This document shows, piece after piece, positions 19,889 to 29,710 of a DNA stretch of 64,000 bases. The stretch's first letter is position 1, and each line of letters begins with the position of its first letter. Both the position numbers and the translations under genes were made by a program. Source of the stretch: RPQJ01 sp963698735 (GTDB taxonomy: Bacteria > Pseudomonadota > Gammaproteobacteria > Steroidobacterales > Steroidobacteraceae); assembly GCA_963698735.1 (NCBI GenBank), contig CAVOSA010000029.1, positions 358,343 through 422,342 on the forward strand, written 5' to 3'. The notes under the pieces were generated by a model. That model searched no databases and was not told the origin of the DNA. It was given only the letters and a program-made list of their open reading frames with translations.

Positions 19889-21777
19889 TCACCTCTCCGG
19901 TTCGAAGGTCGCCAGCCACTGCTCCACGTTGAGCAGCGACCAGATCAGCAGGCGCCGATTCTGTCTTCCATCCAGATGCTGGCCACCAGGGCATGCACGG
20001 CATCGGCGTTCAGGAAGCTGTAGATCCTCGCGTCCCGGCCCATCAGCTTCCGGCGGACGAACTCGATGCTGTCGCCTTTGAACCAGCTTGCATCCGGAGC
20101 CGAAAAGCCCTGCTTCTCGGCTTCGATGATATCGGCGGGAACGTAGCGACCCATCACATTGCGCAGGATCTGCTTGCCATCACGCGTTCGCTCGAAGAAC
20201 CTGGCCTGCTTGTCGCCCGGCTCGTTCTCGTTGATGCGCACGACCTCGGCCAGGTTGTTCAGTTTGAGTCGCGTCGGGCAGCGCTGTGCGAAGTCCACCA
20301 GGTCGTTGTCGAGGAATGGCACGCGCGTCTCCAGGCTGTGCGCCATGCTCAATTTGTCCTCGACGACCAGCAGGCCGTGGAGGAAGGTCTTCGCTTCGAA
20401 ATACAGCGACTGATTGATGTAGTCCTCCGGTCGATACACCGCATCCGCATGGTGCTGGAATACGTCCCGGAAGATGTCACGGGTCCACACCCGTTCGACG
20501 TCCGACGCGATCGGCGAGAACATGGCCTTCAAATGACGATTGTCGACGAGGCGCTGCCAATACAGATAGTATTTGTCGATATAGTGTTCGAAACTGTCGT
20601 TGCTGACCGCCCGGTAGTACCGCCACGGATACCCTCCGAACAGTTCATCCCCGCCCGCTCCGCTCAGCACGACCTTTACGAACTTGCTGGCGAGTTGTGC
20701 CACGTAGAAGTTGGGGTAGCTCTGCCCGACACGCGGCTCCTCCAGATGCCACGCAAGGCGAGGCAGGATGCGCTCCATGTCGCCCGCCTTCAGCACCATC
20801 TCGTAGTGCTCCGTCCGGAAGCGATAGGACATCGCCTCGGCCTTCACGCGCTCGTCGAACGACAGCTCGATGCCCGAGGCGGAGCTCATGTCGAAACCGC
20901 AGGTGAACGTCTTGAGGTACGGATAGGACCCGGCGGCGACGGCAGTGATCGACCCCGAGTCCATGCCACCGCTCAGGTAGCTGCCCAATTCGACGTCGGA
21001 GACGAGCTGGCGCGTCACCGCCTGGTTGAACAAACGGTCGAGCTCCTCGTGGTAATCCTGATCGCTCTGCTTGCCGTCCTGCGGTTCCTCGAATTGGAAA
21101 TCCCAGTACTGGGTGCGCTGCAGTTCCGGGCGGTTCGCAGCAAGTTCGAGCGTCGCGTAATGCCCCGCAGGCACCAACCTGACGCCTTCGAGCAGGGTGC
21201 GGTCGGTGAAGAGGTTCTGGAAGGTGAAATACTCCAGGAGCGCCTCGCGGTCGACCACCTTGCGGAAGCCCGGGATCGGCAGGAGGGCCTTTTGTTCCGA
21301 GGCAAATGCGAACCAGCCGGCCTGCTGCGTGTAGTACAGGGGCTTGATGCCATACCGGTCGCGCCCGAGGAGGAGCTGCCGCTGCCGGCGATCAAAGAGC
21401 GCGAAGGCGAACATGCCATTGAAGCGCTCGAGCGCACCGGCTCCCCAGGCCGCCAGCGCGTTGAGGACCACCTCGCTGTCCGTCTGCGACCGGAAACGGT
21501 GGCCCGCCGTTTCCAGCTCGGCCCTGAGCTCCCGGAAATTGTAGACTTCACCGTTGTAGCTGAGTACATAGCGCTGGTCAGCCGACACCATTGGCTGGCG
21601 CCCGGCCGGAGAGAGATCGATGATCGACAGGCGGCGGTGGCCAAGGCCGACGCCGCCCTCGATCCAGTGCCCCTCGCCATCGGGCCCTCGATGCGCGATG
21701 GCATCGGTCATTCTCTTGAGCACGGCCGGCGACGCCGCCCTGCCATCGAGATGCACGATGCCTGCAATGCCGCACAT
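19889..21777 (-). CDS. asnB: Asparagine synthase-type glutamine amidotransferase, copy 3, frameshift near the C-terminus
   Basis: This is the best preserved of the three copies: about 628 residues with Cys2 (MCGIAGIV), HRGPDGEG, YNGEVYNFRELR, the RDRYGIKPLYY hinge, a YLSGGMDSGS PP-loop and a SGAGGDELFGGYPWRYY motif. The Gly-Ala-Gly-Gly form differs from the GDGGDE of the other two. The open frame to 19,945 ends in unrelated residues. One missing base near 19,983 restores HLDGRQNRRLLIWSLLNVEQW, which ends at a TGA at 19,889 as in full-length family members. It begins six bases after the aminotransferase stop. The function is probably amidation of a sugar carboxylate; true asparagine synthesis is less likely in this context. 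Confidence 0.9.
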
Positions 21778-21783
21778 GGCCCG

Positions 21784-22941
21784 CTAGCCCAGCTCGCGCA
21801 GAGCGGTGACGACGTATTCGTAGTCGTCGCGTGTCATCTTGTTGTGCAGTGGAATGGCCATCGTATGGTCGTTACAGTCGCGCGCCCCCGGGAAATCATC
21901 CGGGCGCAGGCCGAAGCGGTCGCGGTAGTAGCCCAGCATGTGCACCGCATGGGTGCCCGGGCGTGTCGCGATTCCCAGCGCCTGCAGGACCTCCATGATC
22001 TCGTTGCGCGACCTGGGCGCCGTCGCCGGATCGACGTAGGTGACGTACGACTGCCATCCGTGCCGGGCCCCACCGGGCGCATCAGGCTGGCGCAGCCATC
22101 GAATACTGCCCAGCTGCTCGCGGTACCAGCCCGCCCAGCGCGCCCGCTCATCGATGTAGGCGTCGAGCTTCGCCAACTGCACGCGGCCGACCGCGCCCTG
22201 CAGATCAGTCATGCGGTAGTTGTAGCCGAGCAGGTTGAATTCCGGCAGCAGATACGGGCGTGCCCCCCGATGTCGCTGCTCCTCGGAGATCGACGCGCCA
22301 TGGTTGCGCAGCTGGTTCATTCGTTCTGCAAGCTCGTCGTCGCTGGTGGTCACCATGCCACCTTCCCCCGTAGTCACCGACTTGCGAGGGTGGAACGAGA
22401 ATGCCGCGACGTCACCCAGCGCCCCGGCATGCCGCCCGCGCAGACCGGCGCCGGCGGCGCATGCCGCATCCTCGACGATTGCGACACCCTTCGGCAGTCG
22501 CGCGCGCAGCTCGTCTACGTCGACACACAATCCGAACAAGTGCACTGCAATGACCGCGCGGGTGCGTGGCGAGACCTTCGCTGCCACCTGATCCAGGTCG
22601 AGGTTGTAGCTGCTGCGATCCACGTCGACAAACACCGGGGTCGCACCGCAGTAGAGCACGACGTTGGCGGTTGCCACCCAGGTGAAGGCCGGCACGATCA
22701 CTTCGTCGCCCGACGTGATGCCGAGCCCGGCCAACGCAAGGTGCAGACCGGTGGTGCAGGAGGTGACGGCGAGCGCATGCCGCACGCCATGTCGCGTCGC
22801 GAAGGCCTGCTCGAAACTGGCGACCTGTGGGCCCTGGGTCAACCAGCCGCTCATCAGCGGCTCGCGACACGCGAGCCACTCCTCCTCGCCGGTCGAGGGC
22901 ACCGAGATCTGGATGACTCGCTTTTTGTCACTCTGTCTCAT
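21784..22941 (-). CDS. DegT/DnrJ/EryC1/StrS sugar aminotransferase
   Basis: The 385-residue PLP aminotransferase shows VPAFTWVATANVV, the VEDAACAAGA PLP-Asp region and the Schiff-base lysine in SFHPRKSVTTGEGGM. The H-x-R-K-x2-T-T-G-E-G-G form matches PseC/WbpE/RfbE-type sugar aminotransferases. The ATG at 22,941 overlaps the stop of the epimerase gene (ATGA). The long open frame upstream of it is a shadow of the epimerase. Together with that epimerase it could make an amino sugar or a perosamine-type 4-amino sugar. The frame is intact and the substrate unknown. Confidence 0.92.
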   Translation of the reverse strand: MRQSDKKRVIQISVPSTGEEEWLACREPLMSGWLTQGPQVASFEQAFATRHGVRHALAVTSCTTGLHLALAGLGITSGDEVIVPAFTWVATANVVLYCGATPVFVDVDRSSYNLDLDQVAAKVSPRTRAVIAVHLFGLCVDVDELRARLPKGVAIVEDAACAAGAGLRGRHAGALGDVAAFSFHPRKSVTTGEGGMVTTSDDELAERMNQLRNHGASISEEQRHRGARPYLLPEFNLLGYNYRMTDLQGAVGRVQLAKLDAYIDERARWAGWYREQLGSIRWLRQPDAPGGARHGWQSYVTYVDPATAPRSRNEIMEVLQALGIATRPGTHAVHMLGYYRDRFGLRPDDFPGARDCNDHTMAIPLHNKMTRDDYEYVVTALRELG

Positions 22942-23933
22942 TCGGCCGCCTTCCGCCGCCGCGCCTCGACTTCTTCCTTGTGGCTGCTGCGCCACGCGAT
23001 GAGCCGATTGAGCCCATCGCGCAGGTCGACCCCGGCGCGAAATGCGATTTCGGCGTCTGCCCGCTTCGGGCAACCGATGCGATTGCGCACGAGGGTCGCC
23101 TGGCTCCGTGGCGCATACATGATCGGCTGGTTGCAGCCGGTCACGTCGAGCAGCATTTCCGCCAGTTCTTTCAGCGACGTCCGCTTGCCGGTGCAGACAT
23201 TGTAGAACCTGTCGCTGACGTCGGCCCGCATCGCACACAGGTTGGCGAGTCCGCAATCCTCTACAGCGACGAAGTCGAACGCTTCGGAACCATCACCCAG
23301 AATGGTCGGCCCCTCACCGCGGTCGATCGCGTCGAGCATCTTCATGATCACGGCGATGTACGCGCCTTTGTAATCCTGGCGCGGACCGTACACGTTCATG
23401 TAACGCAGTCCGACGTAGTCCAGCCCGTAGCGATAGTGGTAGGCACGCAGCATCGCCTCGCCGCAGATCTTGGTGGCGCCGTAGAAGTTCCTGTTGTTGA
23501 AGGGATGATCCTCGGTCATGGGTTCCTCGATCGCGTCGCCGTAGACAGACGCGGAGGACGAGTACACCAGACGCTTGACGCCCTTCTTGACGCAGGCTTC
23601 CATCACATCGAAGGTGCCGCGTACGTTGACGTCGAACGCGCTGCGCGGAAACTCGTGGCACTGCAGCAGCCACAGCGCCGCCAGGTGGAATACCCCGTCT
23701 GCGCCGTCGAGCGCCACCTCCAGGATGTCGGTTTGCGTGACGTCCCCACCGACGTCGAAGACTTTGACTCGCGGATCGCGGAGCGCACCCGCGAGGTTTT
23801 CGAGCCGGCCGCGCACGAAATTGTCGTACACGACGATCTCGCGCACATCCTGCTGTACCAGGTGATCCACGGTGTGCGACCCGATGAGGCCGGCGCCACC
23901 GATGACAACCAGTTTCTTTCCTCTGATATCCAT
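22938..23933 (-). CDS. NAD-dependent nucleotide-sugar epimerase/dehydratase
   Basis: An extended SDR of 331 residues with GGAGLIG near the N-terminus, the SSSASVYG catalytic serine strand, YGATK as YxxxK, and the LRYMNVYGPRQDYKGAY segment of the UDP-glucose 4-epimerase family. The frame is intact and starts at ATG 23,933. It is coupled by a four-base overlap to the aminotransferase. It is likely to supply a 4-keto or 4-epimerised nucleotide sugar to that enzyme. The exact sugar is not readable. Confidence 0.9.
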   Translation of the reverse strand: MDIRGKKLVVIGGAGLIGSHTVDHLVQQDVREIVVYDNFVRGRLENLAGALRDPRVKVFDVGGDVTQTDILEVALDGADGVFHLAALWLLQCHEFPRSAFDVNVRGTFDVMEACVKKGVKRLVYSSSASVYGDAIEEPMTEDHPFNNRNFYGATKICGEAMLRAYHYRYGLDYVGLRYMNVYGPRQDYKGAYIAVIMKMLDAIDRGEGPTILGDGSEAFDFVAVEDCGLANLCAMRADVSDRFYNVCTGKRTSLKELAEMLLDVTGCNQPIMYAPRSQATLVRNRIGCPKRADAEIAFRAGVDLRDGLNRLIAWRSSHKEEVEARRRKAAE

Positions 23934-24149
23934 GGTCCGTCTCTCTATGTGCTATGTGCTGCTCGGTGACGAACACGGCGCACTGGAGTGCACCAGCGTG
24001 GCCGCCTGCCGTTGGATGAACGCCCCAGTATCAGCACGTGCCCGTGGCTGGCACGGCCCGGCGCAACTGACTGCTGCAACGAAGGCTGACTGGAAATGAC
24101 GACTGTACTCCTGGCCCGGAAGATGCCGGTGAGGTCCACTCGGCACGGG

Positions 24150-25004
24150 CTACCGGCGGCGGCGGAAGCTGCCGCCGCTGATTGCATCTCGCGCGAACGC
24201 GGTAAGCATCGCCAGCAGCACCCCCAGCGCGAAACCCAGAATCACGATCAACGTGCGTCGTGGCGCGATTCGACTTTCGGGAACCACCGCTGAATCCACG
24301 ACGAAGAACGCGTAGTCCTGCCGGCTGCGCGCGAGCATCAGGTTCTTGGTCTCGTCCTCGATGATCTTGAACAGGACACTCCGGACCTGCAGCGCAGCCG
24401 TCTGGCTGATCTGTTCATTCAGGTACTTGATGTTTCGTTCGTGATCCTCGATCGCCCTGCGGCGCAACGTGTCGTCGGCCAGGGCGACGAACGCATTGGC
24501 CCAGCGCGCCGCCTCGTCTGGATCCCGCCAATCAACGGTTACCGTAATGAGCCCCGACCGAGGCTCCTCGACGATCGACAACACGTCGTTTCTCAGTCGC
24601 TCGACCGCAAACCATAAGGTCGCGTTCTCGGACTGGCCCTCGAACAGCTGCGGCAGCAACGCCTCGCGCTCAACGAAGTGGCTGGCCAGGGTTCGCGACT
24701 TGAGCACTGCACTGGCCTCGCGTGGGACACCGGCCGCCCCGATGTTCACGCCGGCGAGCGCGGCCAACCCGCCCAACTGCCCACCAATGGCACCCGCATT
24801 CATGCCGCCTCTCTCGCGGACATCCATCGCTACGACCGCAGCGCGGAACACTGGCTTCGATACGAGGGCGATGTAAAGGGCGGCCAAGGTCGTCGCGGCG
24901 ATGATCGCAATGACCAGACCCTTCTGGTTGCGGAGCAGATTCGCGATCTCGGCGATCGAGTAGCCATCATCGGCAACGACGACACCGGCCTGTAACTCGT
25001 TCAT
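24150..25004 (-). CDS. wzz: Wzz/FepE/Etk-type chain-length determinant protein
   Basis: The 284-residue inner-membrane protein has a transmembrane segment near residues 29-49, a periplasmic domain with a conserved alpha-helical section (residues about 165-230, including ERNIKYLNEQISQT), and a second transmembrane segment near 253-275 preceded by SRIAPRRTLIVILGF. The P-rich motif VVPESRIAPRR before helix two is typical of Wzz proteins. No C-terminal tyrosine kinase domain is present. It controls polymer length by interacting with Wzy. The 216 bases downstream (23,934-24,149) and the 227 bases upstream (25,005-25,231) contain no gene I can support. Confidence 0.88.
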   Translation of the reverse strand: MNELQAGVVVADDGYSIAEIANLLRNQKGLVIAIIAATTLAALYIALVSKPVFRAAVVAMDVRERGGMNAGAIGGQLGGLAALAGVNIGAAGVPREASAVLKSRTLASHFVEREALLPQLFEGQSENATLWFAVERLRNDVLSIVEEPRSGLITVTVDWRDPDEAARWANAFVALADDTLRRRAIEDHERNIKYLNEQISQTAALQVRSVLFKIIEDETKNLMLARSRQDYAFFVVDSAVVPESRIAPRRTLIVILGFALGVLLAMLTAFARDAISGGSFRRRR

Positions 25005-25231
25005 GCCTTGGAATGCCTGTGGCCGAACGATCGTCGGCGTTCGATGGAGCTACGACTGACCACAACGTCCTCCCGGGGAAGACCGTGTGCGGCAGACAGT
25101 CGACGATTTCGGTCGCAAGGCTGGCTTGTCGAGTGCGTACAAATCATCACTGAACCCGTTGAAGTGCTCACTGGTCATGCGTCCGTCAAACCCCCAGCGA
25201 ACCTGCCCAGACCCTCTGTCGCGGTACTCGA

Positions 25232-28175
25232 CTAGATGCCTGCCACAGCTGCGACAGCCACGGCGAGGTTGAAGACGATCGTCGTCACTGCGGTCCACAG
25301 CGGCAGCGGCCTCATCCGTTCGGCGTCCAGCGGCACGACGATCGTGTCGCCAGGCTGGATTGAGCCGGAGTTCCTGAACCACCGGCTGCCGCCGCCCGTC
25401 TCGACGCTGCCATTGGCCCTCACCACGTAGATGCGCTTGTCGTCAGCCTTCTGCGTCGAACCACCGCTCAGGCGGATGTAGTCATCCCGGCCCAACGTTG
25501 TGTCGTAGAGGTGCGAATTGGGGCTCTGCACCTCGCCGATCACCGTCACCTCCTGGGCGGTCTGCGGCACGCGCAGAACGTCCCCGTCCTTGAGAATGAC
25601 ATCGGCCACCGTAGCGGATCCGGGCTCATCGGCCAGGATCCTGTCCAGATCAATGACCAGCCGGCCCACCGGCTCGGCATTGCGCAGATCCACAAGCAAC
25701 GACTGGCCGATCGCCAGCGTGTCGGAAGCCTGTTGCGCGCCACCGCTGGATGCCTGCGCCGCCTGCAGGGCCAACGTGCCCAGGTCCTGCTTCAATCGGT
25801 CCGCGAGGATCTCGACCTGGCGCCGCTCGCGCTCCTTGAGTGACTCGCGCGTGAAAACGCTGCCTTGCGGAAAAGCGAGCGGCGTCAGGCCACCGGCCCT
25901 CGCGATAACCGACCTCAGGGTCTCGCCTCGCTCAATCGGGTACTCGCCTGGAAAGCGAACCTGCCCCTCGAGTCGAACGGTCTCCTGCGCGGTCCACTGC
26001 GAGATCTCCTTGATGACCAGGAAATCGAACGGCGTAAGCACGAGGTCGGCGGCAAGCTCGCCCGCCAGGGCACGACCCAGATCGACCTTTACGACATCCG
26101 TCTTGCGCGACTGCCCGTCGCGAACCTCGTAACGCGCCAGGTCCGCTTCCCCGCCGTACGCTTCCTCGGCAAGCCCGCCGCCGGCACGGATCAGGTCGCT
26201 GACGGTCATGCCCCGCTCGAGCGGATATTCGCCAGGCACGCGCACCCGGCCCGAGACCCGAACGATCTGTGATGGCTCGGAGCTTACTGCCTGCAACCTC
26301 AACTCCTGCAGTATCGGGTCCAGGATAGCCCGCCGGCCATTCTCGAGATCGAATACATAAATCCGGTCGCGGGGCTCCAGCCGAGGGTTATCACCTGAAG
26401 TCGGCGCACGCCAGGCCGCGTCGAGATCGGCCGAAAGCGCCTGCACGCGCCTCGTGCCGGTCACCTCACGTCGAATCAGCACGTACCGATGGTCCGCGTT
26501 CGGCTTCAATTCGTCGGCGGAAGGGATCACGTCCGTCAGCCGCAGACCGCTGCGGTACTGGACCGACGCCGGCCTCAGCACATGCCCCTCGAGTCGGATG
26601 TCGTTCGAGTACGTTGCCTTGACCGCGGGAATGCGCAGCAAGTCTCCAGCACGCAAGCCCATGTCGCGAGACTGAGGGTTCGTAAGGTCGACGTCCACCA
26701 CCACTCGTTCGCGTTGCTCGTCGATGCGCTGCATCGTTGCGAGCCTGGGATCCGCTTCAGGTGTCAGGCCACCGCCGAGGCGCACCAGTTCTGCAACCGA
26801 GTCCTCGCCCTTGAGCTCATAGATCGCCGGGCGGCGGATTTCGCCGGTTACGCCGACCGTTCTGCCGACGGGCGGGATGAAGATCACGTCCCCTGCCTGC
26901 AGGCGAACGTTTCCGGAGGTGTCGCCATTCAACAGCAGGTCGTAAAGATCCAGGCGTTTTACGACCTGGCCGTTGCGTTTCAACTGGATATTGCGCAGCG
27001 ATCCGATGGGCTTGATGCCGCCGCTCACGAGAATGGCATTCGTGATGGTCGCAAGGCTGCTCACCGTAAACGATCCTGGGCGCTCGGCCTCGCCGAGGAC
27101 GTACACACGGACCGAGCGCAGGTCGCTTATCGACACGACGGCCTGGGTGCCGATCATCTGTTCGCTTACGCGGGCCTCAATGCGCGCCTTGGCCTGCTCG
27201 AAGCGCAGCCCTGCCACGTTAATGGGCCCCAGATCGGGAAACATGATGCGCCCGTCGCGGTTCACGGCCAGCGAATGACGCGCTCGAGTGCCGCCGATGA
27301 GCTGCACCTCGAGCCGGTCTCCAGGACCGACGACGAACTCCGCGGGCACCGGAATGTCCGTCACCGGCGCGAACGTGGTCGGCGAGCCCGCGAAGAGGTC
27401 ATAACCGAAGGGCTTCAGCGCGTCACTGCCGACCGGCTCGAGTGGCAGCAGAGTCAGCTTGACACGAAAATCCTGCAGGAACTGTTCGACGGCCAGGCGC
27501 TGTGTCGCCTGCATCACGGTCAGGCCGGCGATCGGCACGACCCCAAGGCCCGGCAGATCGATCGCACCTGCGCGGTCGAGCCTGTAAGGATTCGCGCGGC
27601 GCACCGCCTCGACGAATCGCTTCAGCTCGGCCTCTTCAGACTTCGTTCGCGGTATCTCCCGCTGGATCTCCGTGCGCGCAATACCACCGGGAGCTGCCTG
27701 CTGGCCAAGCTGTGTGTTGGCGTCCGGTACCGCGTTGTCCGTTCTGCCCGTCGCAGGGATCGTGCCCCGCGCCGGCAGCGCCTCGGTCGGCTGACGGGGC
27801 CGTTCGGTGAGCACTCGCTCCTGTCCTTCGAAGATCACAGGTTCGATCTCGACGATCAACGTGTCTCCAGCCGCCAGCCTTGGCTCGCCGTCGGGGCTCA
27901 GATTTCGAAGGCGCACTGTCCTCGGTCGATCTCGGCAGCACTGTTGGTGGCGACTCGACGCGCGGGTCAGAGCGGGTCGTACCGGACCGGCCCCCGGCCG
28001 CTCCCATGGCCTCGAGGACCGTTCGCTGCTGCTCGGGGTCGAGGTCCCGGAACATGTCGACCTGTGCGGCCGTCGGAGTCTGGCCGAGTGCCGCCGGGGC
28101 AGACGCCAGACCGGCAGCCAGTAAGACCATGACCCACATCGAACGTAGCGCGGACAAATTCCAGGATCCTTGCAT
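25232..28175 (-). CDS. wza: Long polysaccharide export outer-membrane protein with many SLBB domains (Wza-like), one frameshift
   Basis: Combined frames give about 980 residues, against roughly 380 for classical Wza. A signal peptide lies at residues 10-32 (WVMVLLAAGLASAPAALG). A poly-export (PES) domain follows, with EFVVGPGDRLEVQLIGG and INRDG-like NRDGRIMFPDLG. At least five SLBB/soluble-ligand beta-grasp repeats come next, each with a G-x-V-x2-PG-x-Y/F pattern, for example VLGEAERPGSFTV, VSGRVRVPGEYPLERG and LEGQVRFPGEYPIERGE. The C-terminus ends in a hydrophobic helix. A shift near 27,910 separates the first 88 residues from the rest. The protein would form the periplasm-spanning export channel. 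Confidence 0.88.
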
Positions 28176-28214
28176 GCTCTTCCCTAGCCGCCTCGCAGAT
28201 TGAGATAGGTCGTT

Positions 28215-29702
28215 TCAGCGCAGGCCATGAGACCAGGTCAGGAAGCCTCGCACACCGTCCTCGACGGCCACCGGCCCGTCCGAGTCCACGTCCGAGTAAC
28301 CAAGCGAAACCCTTATGTTACCCCAAGCAACGGCCCGTTCGTGGGTCAGCGCGAGGTCGCGCACCCGGGCCTCGCCGTCAGCCAGCGAGTGCTCGGGAGC
28401 GACGCCGGCGCGGTTCAGCTTGACGTTGCGGGCCAGCAGGTTCCACTGGTGTCCCGAGGCCTCGACCAGCAGCAGGCCGACGCCCATGGATTCGCCGTCC
28501 GCATCGATGGTGTGCCCAATGGCCCGGCCGCGGTAACGATACCCACTGGTATAGATGCCGTTGGTGTAGGCACAACCGAATTCAGGTGGCGAGGTCAGGA
28601 AATCGCAGGCCGTGTCGGCGTACTCGACGTGCGCCCGCCAGGACAGGGTTCCCCACTCGCCCCACCCTTCGGCGCCAAACAGGCCGAGGTACTTCGAGGG
28701 CATGAACCCCGCTTCGTCCTCGCCAATCGCCTGGGCATAGAGCGCCAGTGGCACCCCCCCGCCCGGCCAGGACCAGCGCACGTCGAACCCGGCCAGTTGG
28801 TTGCCCGGCTGGTCGGCCAGGGCCTGGTCGTTGTCATTGCCCGTCAGCAGGTCCCCGAAGGTACTGAGATCGCAAGGGCGGCCCTCGCCGCACCACTGGG
28901 CGCTGCGACTCGCGGCGATCTGCAGGGATGGCAACGGGCGCGATTCAAACCGCATGCCGAACAGCAGGGCCTCAGGGTAGTCGCGGTCCTCCTCGAGCTG
29001 ACCCATGAAGGTGCTGAAGCGCCAGGGACCCAGCCACCGCAACACAGGCAGCGTGAACGGTTGTGCCTCGATGCGATCGATGCCGATGGACGGCGTCGGG
29101 CGTGCGTTGGTCGAGAGGATCAGGCTGCCCTCCCAGCCTGGCCCCCACCACCGGTCCAGGTAGCCGGCGCTCAGGCTCCAGTTACCCAGACTCATTGCGA
29201 GGTAGGAGCCGTCCGGGCGGAATTCCTGACCGTCGTCCGGGTCGGCAACGACACCGGCCGACAGCTTCCAGGCGAAACGCTCCCCGATCCAGTCGGCCGC
29301 GACAGTGAGTTCGCCTGCTTCGCGCGGGGAGTCCTCGAACGACCGTAACGCCCATGGATCCGTCGTCCCTGCGACTTCGACCAGGAGATCAACGTCGCCG
29401 GTCGCAGTCTCCAGTGCCACACGCTGTTGCACGCGACCCAGGGCTGCCTGCAATCGCAAGCTCAACGTTGACGGATCCGCCGCACTCACGTCCTTGCCAA
29501 TGTCGGACCACGGCAACGGCCAGCTCATCGTGGGCGTGTGCAACACACCGGCATCGGCCAGTTGCTGCAGGTCGTGGCGCAAAGCCATGTCGCCCGGGCC
29601 GACCCACGGTTCCGCGCGCGTCACTGCAGCGAACAGATTCGCGGACACGACAGTGGCAGCGACCAGCGCGATAGCGCGTCTCGGGGAAATTGCTGGCCTC
29701 AC
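28215..29702 (-). CDS. wzi: Capsule assembly Wzi family outer-membrane beta-barrel protein, copy 1
   Basis: About 495 residues. The GTG at 29,702 precedes a signal sequence (RRAIALVAATVVSANLFAAV) and the mature N-terminus EPWVGPGD. The Wzi family hallmark YLDRWWGPGWEGSLILSTNARP is present as separate parts (DRWWGPGWEGSLILS and NARPTPS). Alternating hydrophobic strands and a C-terminal strand with a terminal aromatic region fit an outer-membrane barrel. Wzi-type proteins help attach or assemble capsule or exopolysaccharide at the surface. It lies eight bases after its tandem paralogue and 39 bases before the export gene. The frame is intact. Confidence 0.88.
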   Translation of the reverse strand: MRPAISPRRAIALVAATVVSANLFAAVTRAEPWVGPGDMALRHDLQQLADAGVLHTPTMSWPLPWSDIGKDVSAADPSTLSLRLQAALGRVQQRVALETATGDVDLLVEVAGTTDPWALRSFEDSPREAGELTVAADWIGERFAWKLSAGVVADPDDGQEFRPDGSYLAMSLGNWSLSAGYLDRWWGPGWEGSLILSTNARPTPSIGIDRIEAQPFTLPVLRWLGPWRFSTFMGQLEEDRDYPEALLFGMRFESRPLPSLQIAASRSAQWCGEGRPCDLSTFGDLLTGNDNDQALADQPGNQLAGFDVRWSWPGGGVPLALYAQAIGEDEAGFMPSKYLGLFGAEGWGEWGTLSWRAHVEYADTACDFLTSPPEFGCAYTNGIYTSGYRYRGRAIGHTIDADGESMGVGLLLVEASGHQWNLLARNVKLNRAGVAPEHSLADGEARVRDLALTHERAVAWGNIRVSLGYSDVDSDGPVAVEDGVRGFLTWSHGLR

Positions 29703-29710
29703 TGGGTGGC

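Noticed and set aside
19993..23205. A 1,070-codon plus-strand open frame opposite the third asparagine synthase, aminotransferase and epimerase genes
   Set aside because: It is an antisense shadow of three well-supported minus-strand genes in high-GC DNA. It is rich in Arg, His and Val repeats and shows no family motif.
23940..24149. Possible small gene or promoter in the gap between the epimerase and wzz
   Set aside because: Only short shadow frames and a short TATGTGC direct repeat are seen; no binding site or family match supports a gene.
26489..28132. A 547-codon plus-strand frame opposite the SLBB export gene
   Set aside because: Antisense shadow; the minus frame has repeated SLBB motifs and a signal peptide.
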